Source: an uncultured Lachnospiraceae bacterium (GTDB taxonomy: Bacteria > Bacillota > Clostridia > Lachnospirales > Lachnospiraceae). Taken from it: DNA of 30,932 nucleotides. Where the stretch lies: assembly GCA_959022495.1 (NCBI GenBank), contig CAUEYX010000035.1:1-30932 (forward strand), read 5' to 3'. The notes below the pieces were generated by a model. It was not told the origin of the DNA. It searched no databases and saw nothing but the letters and a program-made list of their open reading frames with translations. Position numbers and translations under genes: made by a program. Below, piece by piece: positions 7,482-15,357 of the stretch; the first letter of the stretch is position 1; each line of letters begins with the position of its first letter.

Positions 7482-10400
7482 ATGAAGAAAAAAGCGTTGA
7501 GAAAAGATTTTTATATGGAGATCAGACGCAGTCTCGGGCGGTTTCTGTCTATCTTCTTTATTGTGGCCATAGGATGCGCCTTCTTTTCAGGGATACGCGC
7601 TTCAGAGCCGGATATGCGTTATTCAGGAGACGCGTATTTTGATCATAAGAATATGATGGATATCCAGGTTATCAGCACCATGGGACTGACCGATGAGGAT
7701 ATCAGCGCCATTGAAGCCGTGGATGGGATCGAGTATGCAGAGGGCGGATATTCTGCGGATGTGCTGTGCACAGACGGCGCGAACCAGATTGTGGTCCATG
7801 TGATGTCCATGCTGCCAACGATGAACCAGGTCCAGCTGGAAGAAGGGCGTCTGCCGGAGGCAGAGGGAGAATGTGCACTGGATGTGGACTATTTGGCAGA
7901 GAGCAGCCTTGAGATCGGGGATACAGTTACATTTTCCGGCGGGGAGAGTGAAATTGCGGATACTCTTGTGACCGATACATTTACCATCACCGGCGCTGTG
8001 AGCAGTCCCAATTACATCTCTTTTCAGAGAGGGAGCACTACGATTGGCAATGGAAGCGTGAGCGCTTTTGTCTATGTGACGGAAGAAAGTTTTGCCCTGG
8101 ATGTATACACGGAGATCTGCGCCAGGGTGGAAGGAGCGGCGGACCTGACTGCCTTTACTGATGCGTATGACGAACAGGTGGCGGAAGTTATGGGTAATGT
8201 GGAGGCCATTAAGGAAGCACGGCAGGCCGCGCGGTATGAGCAGGTCCTTGACGAGGCAGAAACAGAACTTTCAGACGCAGAACAGGAGATTGCGGACGCC
8301 GAGGCGGAACTGGAGGAAGGAAAGGCGCAGGCGGAGGCAGAGCTTAAAGATGGGAGGGCAGAACTTGAAGAAGCTCAGGCAGAACTTGACAGAGGAAAAA
8401 GCCAGCTGGAATCTTCGAAGCTGCAGATTGAGACGAACCGGCAGCAGCTGACTGCCAGCCAGGTCCAGGTAGATCAGGGGGCAGAGGAATTAAACGCGAA
8501 TATTGACGCTTTGAATGCCCAGATTGACCAGCTTAATTCTGCCAAGGAGCAGTATAATGCGCTTGCCGCCAGCGGTCAGACGGATGACATGACAATGGCC
8601 GCACTCCAGGCCCTGTATGGACAGATACAGAGTGGAGAGACGGCCATTGCCCAGGCGCGGGCACAGATTGATGCCGCGAAGTCCGAGCTTTCATCTGCCC
8701 AGGCGCAGATTAACAGCGGGTGGGAGCAGCTTGAGTCCGGGCAGGCACAGATACAGGAGGCAGAGGCAGAAATTATTTCCGGAGAGCAGGAACTCGCAGA
8801 CGGATGGGAAGAGTACTATGAAGGGGAGGCCCGGGCTCAGGCAGAGACCGCGGATGCCGAGCGGCAGATCGCGGATGCCAAAGATGAGCTGGCAGATGCC
8901 AGGGAGGAGATAAAGGATCTGAAGATGCCGGAATGGTATGTATACGACAGAAGTAATCTGCCGGATTATACCAGTTACGGCGAGAATGCAGACAGAATGC
9001 GTGCCATCGGTGAAGTTTTTCCAGTAATTTTTTTCCTGGTGGCAGCGCTGATCAGCCTGACTACGATGACACGTATGGTGGAAGAGCAGAGGACGCTGAT
9101 CGGCACATTCAAGGCTCTCGGATATGAGAGGCACGCCATAGCGGGCAAGTACCTGGGATATGCGCTTCTGGCGACTGTGACCGGCAGCGTGGCGGGAATT
9201 CTTTTCGGTGAAAAAGTATTCCCTTATATTATTATCAATGCGTACGGGATTATGTTCCAGCATATGCATGAACTTTCCATTCCCTATAATATACAGTATG
9301 GCCTGGGCGCAGCAGCAGCAGCTCTCGCTTCAACTTTGATTGCGACGTTCCTTTCCTGCTTCAGTGCGTTGAAAGAACAGGCGGCGGAGCTGATGCGCCC
9401 GCCCACACCTAAGCAGGGGCAGAGGGTGCTGTTTGAGCGGGTTCCCTTCATATGGAAAAGGCTGAATTTTTCCTGGAAGGCAAGCGTCAGGAATCTTGTG
9501 CGTTATAAGAAACGGCTCTTTATGACCATCTTCGGCATCGGCGGATGTATGGCGCTTATGCTGGTAGGGTTCGGGCTGAAGGATTCCATTTTCGCGATTG
9601 TGGATATCCAGTATGGAGAGATCCAGCTCTATGATGGAAATGTGATCCTCAACGGGGATGCCACGGAAGAAGAGAAAGAGGAAGTACTGTCCGCGGTGCG
9701 GTCGGATGAGGACGTGGACATGGCAGCGGAAGGGCTGCTAAAGCAGATCACCGTAGGAAATGGCGAAGAATGGCACGATGTCTATCTCGACGTGCCGAAA
9801 GATGTGGAGAGTTTTCAGGAATATACGGTTCTTCAGGACCGGGTGACGAATGAAACCTATTCCCTGGATGACAGCGGTGCGGTTCTCACGGAGAAAATGG
9901 CGAAAGAACTGGACGCGGGACCCGGCGATACGATTACCATACGCGACGACGATCAGGGCGATATTACTGTGAGGATCAGCGCTGTCTGCGAGAATTATAT
10001 GGGACATTACCTCTATGTAACACCTTCTCTCTATGAGGAGATATACGGGGAAGAGCCGGACTACAATTCTATATTTTACAAGACGGCTGACCGGAATACA
10101 GAGGAGGCCGAGCGGGTCGGTGAAGAGGCATTGAGGCTGGAAGGCGCGCTCAGCGTCAGCTACACCACAGACCTGAGAGAACAGGTTGATCACATGCTGG
10201 GGGCCCTTGATCTGGTCATTGTGGTACTTATCATGTCCGCGGGCATGCTGGCCTTCGTGGTTCTGTACAACTTGAATAATATCGCCATCACTGAGCGCAA
10301 ACGGGAGCTGGCCACGCTGAAAGTGCTGGGATTCTATAACAATGAAGTCACCATGTATGTGTACAGAGAAAATATTGTGCTTACAATGCTGGGGGCTGTA

Positions 10401-10607
10401 TTTGGCGTTTTAATGGGATGGATTCTCCACCGCTTCATAATTGTGACTGTAGAGATCGACTCTGTTATGTTCGGAAGGAATATTGATCTCAGCAGCTTTC
10501 TGTTTTCGTTCCTATTAACGGTACTGTTCTCGTGTATCGTAAACGGAGCAATGTATTTTAAACTGAAGAAGATTAATATGGTCGAATCGCTGAAAAGTGT
10601 GGAATAA
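7482..10607 (+). CDS. FtsX/MacB-like ABC permease with long extracellular coiled coil
   Basis: A 1041-residue membrane protein. Residues 20-40 form the first membrane segment (FLSIFFIVAIGCAFFSGI), followed by a MacB-like extracellular domain to about 230. A very long heptad-rich region of Glu, Ala, Gln and Lys (about 235-478, with repeated AELEEAQAELD-like units) should form a coiled-coil stalk. It returns to the membrane in a first FtsX core (about 510-650, including TLIGTFKALGYERHAI). A second extracellular domain follows a segment near 680, and a second FtsX core (about 905-1035, including RELATLKVLGFYNNEV) ends the protein. The start follows AGGGGAGACAG. It pairs with the ATPase 9 bp upstream. 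Similar coiled-coil FtsX permeases in Firmicutes have no firmly established substrate; envelope remodelling or peptide transport is inferred. Confidence 0.88.
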   Translation: MKKKALRKDFYMEIRRSLGRFLSIFFIVAIGCAFFSGIRASEPDMRYSGDAYFDHKNMMDIQVISTMGLTDEDISAIEAVDGIEYAEGGYSADVLCTDGANQIVVHVMSMLPTMNQVQLEEGRLPEAEGECALDVDYLAESSLEIGDTVTFSGGESEIADTLVTDTFTITGAVSSPNYISFQRGSTTIGNGSVSAFVYVTEESFALDVYTEICARVEGAADLTAFTDAYDEQVAEVMGNVEAIKEARQAARYEQVLDEAETELSDAEQEIADAEAELEEGKAQAEAELKDGRAELEEAQAELDRGKSQLESSKLQIETNRQQLTASQVQVDQGAEELNANIDALNAQIDQLNSAKEQYNALAASGQTDDMTMAALQALYGQIQSGETAIAQARAQIDAAKSELSSAQAQINSGWEQLESGQAQIQEAEAEIISGEQELADGWEEYYEGEARAQAETADAERQIADAKDELADAREEIKDLKMPEWYVYDRSNLPDYTSYGENADRMRAIGEVFPVIFFLVAALISLTTMTRMVEEQRTLIGTFKALGYERHAIAGKYLGYALLATVTGSVAGILFGEKVFPYIIINAYGIMFQHMHELSIPYNIQYGLGAAAAALASTLIATFLSCFSALKEQAAELMRPPTPKQGQRVLFERVPFIWKRLNFSWKASVRNLVRYKKRLFMTIFGIGGCMALMLVGFGLKDSIFAIVDIQYGEIQLYDGNVILNGDATEEEKEEVLSAVRSDEDVDMAAEGLLKQITVGNGEEWHDVYLDVPKDVESFQEYTVLQDRVTNETYSLDDSGAVLTEKMAKELDAGPGDTITIRDDDQGDITVRISAVCENYMGHYLYVTPSLYEEIYGEEPDYNSIFYKTADRNTEEAERVGEEALRLEGALSVSYTTDLREQVDHMLGALDLVIVVLIMSAGMLAFVVLYNLNNIAITERKRELATLKVLGFYNNEVTMYVYRENIVLTMLGAVFGVLMGWILHRFIIVTVEIDSVMFGRNIDLSSFLFSFLLTVLFSCIVNGAMYFKLKKINMVESLKSVE

Positions 10608-10682
10608 TTGTGAACGGGGTCAGGCCCCTTTGGGAGAAATTGTCAGAATTTTCTCCTGAAAGGGGCCTGACCCCGTTCACAA
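10608..10682. repeat. Large perfect inverted repeat (75-bp hairpin) between convergent genes
   Basis: Two 24-bp arms (10608-10631 and 10659-10682) are perfect reverse complements containing GTGAACGGGGTCAGGCCCC. They enclose a 27-nt centre that can itself fold (GGAGAAA with TTTCTCC). The element fits exactly between the stop codons of the ABC permease and the convergent pduL. No U-tract follows on either strand, so it is not a standard intrinsic terminator, though it could still stop or stabilise both transcripts. The GGGGTCAGGCCCC core resembles REP-type palindromes that are dispersed in many genomes; copy number here is unknown. Confidence 0.85.
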
Positions 10683-10683
10683 A

Positions 10684-11325
10684 TTACCGGTCGATTCCGG
10701 CCTGAAGTTCTTCTGCCCAGCTCTGGAGGCTGTAAGTATGCCCGTTGAAGAGTTTCAGGATCACTCCCGTGGGATTATCCTCATTGGCGAATGCATTGGC
10801 CTCATCTGTATCCACGTGCATGGCCAAAGAGTAAGAGGGACTGACGCGGACAACCACGTCAGAGAAGATAAGGGAGCGCTCATAACTGGTGGTGATAACG
10901 AACACAATATCATTGTCTTTGACATGGGCGCGGATAGCGTCCACCGGGTTCATATGGATGTGCCGTTTTGCCACAATGACCCCTCGGGGAAGTTCAATCT
11001 TTCCGCTTGGTCCGATGAGTGTACATCCCGGCGTCCCTGCAAGATCGCCGGACTGGCGGATCACGCTTTGTATGCCGAGCCTCCTGGCATCTGTCACGGA
11101 GATCTCCACCTGGGTCTTTTTCCTGCATGGACCAAGGATCACAACCTTTTCAAATCTTCCCTTGGGCCCTGCCACGGTCAGACGCTCCCTGCACGCATAT
11201 TGGCCGGGCTGGCTTAACTCTTTTGAAAATGTAAGCTTTGCTCCCGGTCCGAACAAAGTCTCAAAATCCTCCTGCGTGATGTGGATATGGCGCGCGGAGG
11301 TTTCAATCGGTATTTTTAAACTCAT
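10684..11325 (-). CDS. pduL: Phosphate propanoyltransferase (PduL-type phosphotransacylase)
   Basis: A 213-residue enzyme that exchanges CoA and phosphate on short acyl groups (acyl-CoA plus Pi to acyl phosphate). Two zinc-binding histidine motifs of the family are visible, SARHIHIT near the N-terminus and VAKRHIHM in the second half, with the conserved LGPCRKKTQVEIS between. The frame extends to a GTG at 11337, but the ATG at 11325 is preferred because AGGAG stands about 11 nt before it and would overlap the GTG. No short microcompartment-targeting extension is apparent and no shell-protein genes lie nearby. It probably works as a free-standing cytosolic phosphotransacylase. It is transcribed alone, convergent with the ABC permease. 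Confidence 0.9.
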   Translation of the reverse strand: MSLKIPIETSARHIHITQEDFETLFGPGAKLTFSKELSQPGQYACRERLTVAGPKGRFEKVVILGPCRKKTQVEISVTDARRLGIQSVIRQSGDLAGTPGCTLIGPSGKIELPRGVIVAKRHIHMNPVDAIRAHVKDNDIVFVITTSYERSLIFSDVVVRVSPSYSLAMHVDTDEANAFANEDNPTGVILKLFNGHTYSLQSWAEELQAGIDR

Positions 11326-11476
11326 AACTCGTTTCACTCCTCATACTTTACGATTTTAGCAGAATAAAGTTTCTATGTAAAGCGGTCGCGCGCATCTGCG
11401 GCAATTGTTTTTTTGGAAGGCTGCACGGTGGCGTTAAAAAGGTGTTAAGGTATAGTAAAGAAAACGTAAATAATAA

Positions 11477-11505
11477 TTGACACGCGCTATACTGCGTGTT
11501 AGTTT
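11477..11505 (+). promoter_or_regulatory. Promoter of the Na/Pi transporter with an operator-like inverted repeat in the spacer
   Basis: A perfect TTGACA (11477-11482) is followed 17 bp later by TAGTTT (11500-11505). The spacer contains an inverted repeat, ACACGC (11480-11485) and GCGTGT (11494-11499), which would put a dimeric repressor between the two promoter boxes. The T- and A-rich stretch just upstream might hold Pho-box-like sites, but none was clear enough to call. Confidence 0.5.
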
Positions 11506-11512
11506 AAAAACA

Positions 11513-11526
11513 GTGCGTTAACGCAC
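11513..11526. promoter_or_regulatory. 14-bp perfect palindrome, candidate operator
   Basis: GTGCGTTAACGCAC is a perfect 14-bp palindrome at about the predicted transcription start of the phosphate transporter gene. Its half-site (GTGCG) resembles the GCGTGT arm in the promoter spacer, so one factor might bind both. No regulator gene is adjacent. Confidence 0.4.
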
Positions 11527-11593
11527 AGAAAATAATATATGGAAAATTGCATACTGAAAAATAAGAGAATCATGCAAAGGAGAAAAAAGAGGA

Positions 11594-13225
11594 ATGGGGA
11601 TTACAGACATACTCTCGTTGTTTGGCGGGCTTGCTCTCTTCCTGTATGGAATGCAGATGATGAGCACGGGGCTGGAAGCTGCCGCCGGAAACAAGATGAA
11701 AGCGATTCTTGAGAAACTGACATCAAACCGTATCAAAGGCGTACTTGTGGGGGCCGGCATCACGGCGGTTATCCAATCGTCTTCCGCGACAACGGTAATG
11801 GTGGTCGGATTCGTGAATTCAGGGCTTATGACTCTGAAGCAGGCAGTCTGGGTGATCATGGGCGCTAATATTGGCACAACCATCACCGGACAGCTGATTG
11901 CTCTGGACATTGGGGCGATCGCTCCGATCTTCGCCATCGTCGGCGTGGCTGCTATGATGTTTGTAAAGAGCGAGCGCGTGCACCATATCAGCAGTATTTT
12001 CGCGGGGCTTGGTGTCCTGTTTATGGGAATGGACATGATGGGCGCGGCCATGGAGCCGCTTCAGGATTCGGAAGCATTTATTAACCTGATGACGCAGTTC
12101 AGCAATCCGCTGATCGGCATTCTTGTAGGAGCACTGTTTACAGCGGTTATCCAGTCCTCTTCCGCGTCGGTGGGTATCCTCCAGGCTCTGGCAGCCACGG
12201 GAATGATCCCGCTTTCCAGCGCGGTATACGTACTGTTCGGACAGAATATCGGAACCTGCATCACTGCAGTGCTTGCCGCTATCGGGACAAAAGTGAATGC
12301 CAGAAGGACCACGGTGATCCACCTGATGTTCAATATCATCGGCACCGTACTGTTTACAGTTATCTGTATGGTTACACCTTATGTGCAGCTGATCGAGTCG
12401 ATCACTCCGGGAGACTCGGTGGCGCAGATCGCGAACGCGCATACCATCTTCAATATCGTGACGACACTGTTGCTGCTGCCATTTGGATCATATATGGCAA
12501 AGGCGGCGACCCATATCCTTCCTGACAGCAAAAAGGAGGACGACGAGGAGCTGCGGCTGAAATATATCCGGCCCTTTGAATCTTCCTATGCGATCGGGCA
12601 CAGCGCGGTGGCAGTATCCCAGGTGCGCGATGAAGTGGGGCGTATGCTGGAGATGGTGTCTAAGAATATTGACGACGCATTTGGACTTCTGATCAGCTAT
12701 GACGATAAGAGACGGCAGAAGATCGCGGAGAGAGAAGAGTACATAGACTATCTGAATAAAGGGATATCCGAGTACATAGTATCTCTGATGAGCAGCGAAA
12801 AGTCCATGTCAGACTCCATACAGATTAACGGTTATTATGTCATTATCAGCAATCTTGAGCGGATTGGCGACCATGCGATAAATCTTGCTGGTTACGCGGA
12901 CGATATGAAGAAATGGGACCAGAAGTTCTCTGACAATGTACTGGAAGAGCTGGAAGAGATGAAGCAGCAGTGCCTGACTGCGCTTGCTAATGTGAAAGAT
13001 GTCACGCCGGAGAATGTGGACAGCGTATTGAGCAGTGCGGTCATTATGGAACAGAAAAATGACGATATGCGTGATAAGTATTTCAAAAAACAGCTCCAGC
13101 GCCTTAAAAAGGGCAAGTGCAAGCCTCAGAGCGGCATTGTGTTCTCAGAAGTTCTTACAGATTTTGAGCGTATGGGCGATCACACGCTGAATATTGCCCA
13201 GCAGTATAAGGAGATGGCACAGTAA
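11594..13225 (+). CDS. Na+/phosphate cotransporter (NptA-like) with PhoU-like C-terminal domain
   Basis: A 543-residue membrane protein. Two internally repeated transport motifs carry the family signature: AVIQSSSATTVMVVGFVNSG (about residues 57-76) and AVIQSSSASVGILQALAATG (about 183-202). They lie within about eight or nine hydrophobic segments ending near residue 310. The remaining 230 residues are helical and hydrophilic, with two PhoU-like segments, ISNLERIGDHAINLAG and LTDFERMGDHTLNIAQ. The protein likely takes up phosphate with sodium, the PhoU-like tail sensing or gating. The ATG follows AAGGAG with an 11-nt spacer. It is monocistronic, with its own promoter at 11477-11505. Confidence 0.93.
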   Translation: MGITDILSLFGGLALFLYGMQMMSTGLEAAAGNKMKAILEKLTSNRIKGVLVGAGITAVIQSSSATTVMVVGFVNSGLMTLKQAVWVIMGANIGTTITGQLIALDIGAIAPIFAIVGVAAMMFVKSERVHHISSIFAGLGVLFMGMDMMGAAMEPLQDSEAFINLMTQFSNPLIGILVGALFTAVIQSSSASVGILQALAATGMIPLSSAVYVLFGQNIGTCITAVLAAIGTKVNARRTTVIHLMFNIIGTVLFTVICMVTPYVQLIESITPGDSVAQIANAHTIFNIVTTLLLLPFGSYMAKAATHILPDSKKEDDEELRLKYIRPFESSYAIGHSAVAVSQVRDEVGRMLEMVSKNIDDAFGLLISYDDKRRQKIAEREEYIDYLNKGISEYIVSLMSSEKSMSDSIQINGYYVIISNLERIGDHAINLAGYADDMKKWDQKFSDNVLEELEEMKQQCLTALANVKDVTPENVDSVLSSAVIMEQKNDDMRDKYFKKQLQRLKKGKCKPQSGIVFSEVLTDFERMGDHTLNIAQQYKEMAQ

Positions 13226-13253
13226 CGCCATCAGGCACAAGGGCAGCTGTCAG

Positions 13254-13289
13254 CCGGGAGAACGGGGAAAGCCCTGGGGAGCCTCCCGG
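13254..13289 (+). other. Weak hairpin downstream of the phosphate transporter gene
   Basis: CCGGGAG (13254-13260) pairs with CTCCCGG (13283-13289) across 22 nt. It lies about 30 bp after the stop codon, where a terminator would be expected, but no U-tract follows. It may be a transcript-end stabiliser or fortuitous. Confidence 0.25.
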
Positions 13290-13337
13290 TATAGGTTGAT
13301 AGGTCATGATGACAACAGGTAAAAATAAAATTTCCCC

Positions 13338-13366
13338 TTGACATTTGTTTTTCAGAGGGGTAAAGT
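13338..13366 (+). promoter_or_regulatory. Promoter of the ammonium transporter gene
   Basis: TTGACA at 13338-13343, a 17-bp spacer, then TAAAGT at 13361-13366. The predicted start is near 13373, giving a leader of about 150 nt that contains both hairpins described next. Confidence 0.6.
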
Positions 13367-13381
13367 AACATTCATAAAGCA

Positions 13382-13422
13382 AGGGCGCTTTGGAGATTCA
13401 TGCCAAAGTGTCCTAGTTTTTT
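13382..13422 (+). terminator. First terminator-like hairpin in the amt leader
   Basis: AGGGCGCTTTGG (13382-13393) pairs over 12 bp, including two G-U pairs, with CCAAAGTGTCCT (13403-13414). The loop is AGATTCATG. AG and six Ts (13417-13422) follow. It begins only about 10 nt after the predicted transcription start, so unimpeded folding would abort transcription. Confidence 0.65.
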
Positions 13423-13450
13423 ATATATAAATATCTGAACCAGTACGAAG

Positions 13451-13494
13451 ATGTGCGTCAATGGGAACATCGGTTTCCGGGATGCACATTTTTT
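13451..13494 (+). terminator. Second terminator-like hairpin in the amt leader
   Basis: ATGTGCGTC (13451-13459) pairs with GATGCACAT (13481-13489). Inside it GGGAAC (13463-13468) pairs with GTTTCC (13473-13478) around the loop ATCG. Six Ts (13489-13494) follow. It lies about 30 nt before the start codon and can act as a second stop in the same leader. Confidence 0.6.
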
Positions 13495-13523
13495 GTATCG
13501 GTAAATGTAAAGGAGGAGATGTT

Positions 13524-15257
13524 ATGTATTCATCGGTGGACGTTATATGGGTCCTTATTGGAGCAATTCTGGTGTTTTTTATGCAGGCAGGATTCGCGCT
13601 TTGTGAGGCGGGGCTGACAAGAGCAAAGAATACGGGCAATATCCTGATGAAAAATCTGATGGATTTCTGTATTGGAACGCCCTGTTACTGGCTGGTGGGA
13701 TTTGGCATTATGTTCGCGGGGAGCGGGCCGCTCATCGGGGGGCTGGACCCTCTGATCCGCGGGTCCTATGATTTCGGAACACTTCCCACGTGGTGTTATG
13801 CCATTTTCCAGACTGTGTTCTGCGCGACAGCGGCTACAATCGTTTCAGGATCTATGGCAGAACGTACAAATTTTAAGGCCTACTGCATCTACAGCGCGGC
13901 GATCAGCCTTATCGTATATCCGATCTCCGGACACTGGATCTGGGGAGGCGGCTGGCTGGCTTCTCTGAACTTCCATGATTTTGCGGGTTCTACGTGCGTG
14001 CATATGGTGGGAGGATTGATCGCCTGTCTCGGAGCCGCGCTGCTCGGACCGCGTATCGGAAAGTATGATAAAAATGGAAAGGCAAGAGCGATTCCCGGGC
14101 ATAATATAACGGCCATGGCTTTAGGCGTTTTTATTCTCTGGTTCTGCTGGTTCGGATTCAACGGCGGTTCTACCACTGCCATGTCGGCAGACGCAGATAT
14201 GGAGCTGGCTTCCCTTGTTATGTTTAACACAAATCTGGCGGCAGCGGTGGCGGCTGTTGTGGCTTTGATTTTTACATGGCTCCGCTATGGCAAGCCTGAT
14301 GTCTCCATGACATTCAACGCAGTCCTGGCCGGGCTGGTGGCGGTCACGGCTCCCTGTGACTGCGTGACTCCGACAGGGGCGTTCTTCATCGGCCTCGTCG
14401 CGGGAGTACTTGTGGTTCTTTCCGTTGAATTCTTTGACAATGTGGCGAAGATCGATGATCCCGTGGGAGCGATATCCGTACATATGGTCAATGGTATATG
14501 GGGAACCCTGGCTGTGGGGCTCTTCAGCAATGGCGGCGACGGTGTTGGAAAAGGCCTGTTCTATGGAGGAGGATTTAAACAGCTGGGCGTACAGGCGCTT
14601 GGAGTAGTTACGGTAGGAGCGTATGTTCTGATTGTGATGTTCATCGTTTTTAAAGTTATTGACAAAACAGTCGGGCTTCGGGTGCCCGCGGATATTGAGA
14701 TCGATGGTCTTGACATTCATGAGCACGGTCTTGCTTCCGCGTATTCAGGCTTCGCGATCAACGATATGACAGGAATGGACATGGATGTAAATGAAAATAC
14801 AGATTTGGGCGAAGAGGATTACAATAAAGCGACTCAGAGACAGATTGACGCCGCGGTAAAAGTGGTCGGCCGGGAGGTTTCCGGGAATGGTGTATTTGAT
14901 ACCGGAATGCACAAAGTGAGCATCATATGCCGGCTGTCAAAATTTGATACACTGAAGACCGCTTTAAATGAACTCGGCGTGACAGGGATAACCATGACTC
15001 AGGTTATGGGGTGCGGCATCCAGAAAGGCGCCGGAGAGAAATACCGGGGTGTTGAGATGGATGCGAACCTGCTTCCGAAAGTCAAGGTTGAAGTGGTTGT
15101 GAGCAAGATTCCTGTAGATTCCGTAATTGAAGCGGCGAAAAAAGCACTTTATACCGGACATATCGGGGATGGGAAAATTTTTGTTTATAATGTAACAAAA
15201 GTTGTGAAGATCCGTACCGGTGAAGAGAACTACGCGGCTCTTCAGGATGTAGAGTGA
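13524..15257 (+). CDS. amt: Ammonium transporter fused to a PII signalling domain
   Basis: A 577-residue protein. Residues 1 to about 405 form the eleven-helix Amt channel, starting MYSSVDVIWVLIGAILVFFM, with GFALCEAGLTRAKN in the first helix and the conserved pore-region segments ISGHWIWGGGWLA and GGSTTAMSADADM. After a hydrophilic linker, about residues 455-570 are a GlnB/PII domain: MHKVSIICRLSKFDTLKTAL, TGITMTQVMGCGIQKG, the T-loop tyrosine in KYRGVEM and the KIFVYNVTKVVKIRTGE end. PII proteins normally bind Amt and block it when nitrogen is plentiful, so fusion builds the valve into the channel. The frame extends up to 13461, but the ATG at 13524 is chosen because AAGGAGGAG lies just before it and the Amt fold begins there. 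Confidence 0.94.
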   Translation: MYSSVDVIWVLIGAILVFFMQAGFALCEAGLTRAKNTGNILMKNLMDFCIGTPCYWLVGFGIMFAGSGPLIGGLDPLIRGSYDFGTLPTWCYAIFQTVFCATAATIVSGSMAERTNFKAYCIYSAAISLIVYPISGHWIWGGGWLASLNFHDFAGSTCVHMVGGLIACLGAALLGPRIGKYDKNGKARAIPGHNITAMALGVFILWFCWFGFNGGSTTAMSADADMELASLVMFNTNLAAAVAAVVALIFTWLRYGKPDVSMTFNAVLAGLVAVTAPCDCVTPTGAFFIGLVAGVLVVLSVEFFDNVAKIDDPVGAISVHMVNGIWGTLAVGLFSNGGDGVGKGLFYGGGFKQLGVQALGVVTVGAYVLIVMFIVFKVIDKTVGLRVPADIEIDGLDIHEHGLASAYSGFAINDMTGMDMDVNENTDLGEEDYNKATQRQIDAAVKVVGREVSGNGVFDTGMHKVSIICRLSKFDTLKTALNELGVTGITMTQVMGCGIQKGAGEKYRGVEMDANLLPKVKVEVVVSKIPVDSVIEAAKKALYTGHIGDGKIFVYNVTKVVKIRTGEENYAALQDVE

Positions 15258-15269
15258 TAAAAAATAAAC

Positions 15270-15299
15270 CGTATACTTTCCTCCGTTTTACAGATACTA
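15270..15299 (+). promoter_or_regulatory. Candidate sporulation (SigG-like) promoter of spoVT
   Basis: CGTATA (15270-15275), a 17-bp spacer and GATACTA (15293-15299) resemble the SigG consensus (TGAATA and CATACTA), with 4 of 6 and 6 of 7 matches. Bacillus subtilis spoVT is SigG-dependent, so placement is sensible. SigF or SigE recognition cannot be excluded by eye. Confidence 0.4.
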
Positions 15300-15357
15300 C
15301 ATTTAATGACAGGAACAAGCAATGTGAGAGAATCTTGTAAAATGGAGGAATTTTTAT

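Noticed and set aside
8280..8900. Possible short tandem repeats or minisatellite in DNA
   Set aside because: The periodicity is at the protein level (heptads of AELEEAQ type) with varied codons, so it is a coiled coil rather than a DNA repeat array.
8161..8913. Arginine-rich open frames inside the large permease
   Set aside because: They are out-of-frame readings of the repetitive Glu/Ala/Gln coiled-coil coding sequence.
13461..13523. N-terminal extension of the Amt protein
   Set aside because: It would start inside the second leader hairpin without a ribosome site. The ATG at 13524 has AAGGAGGAG and matches the Amt start.
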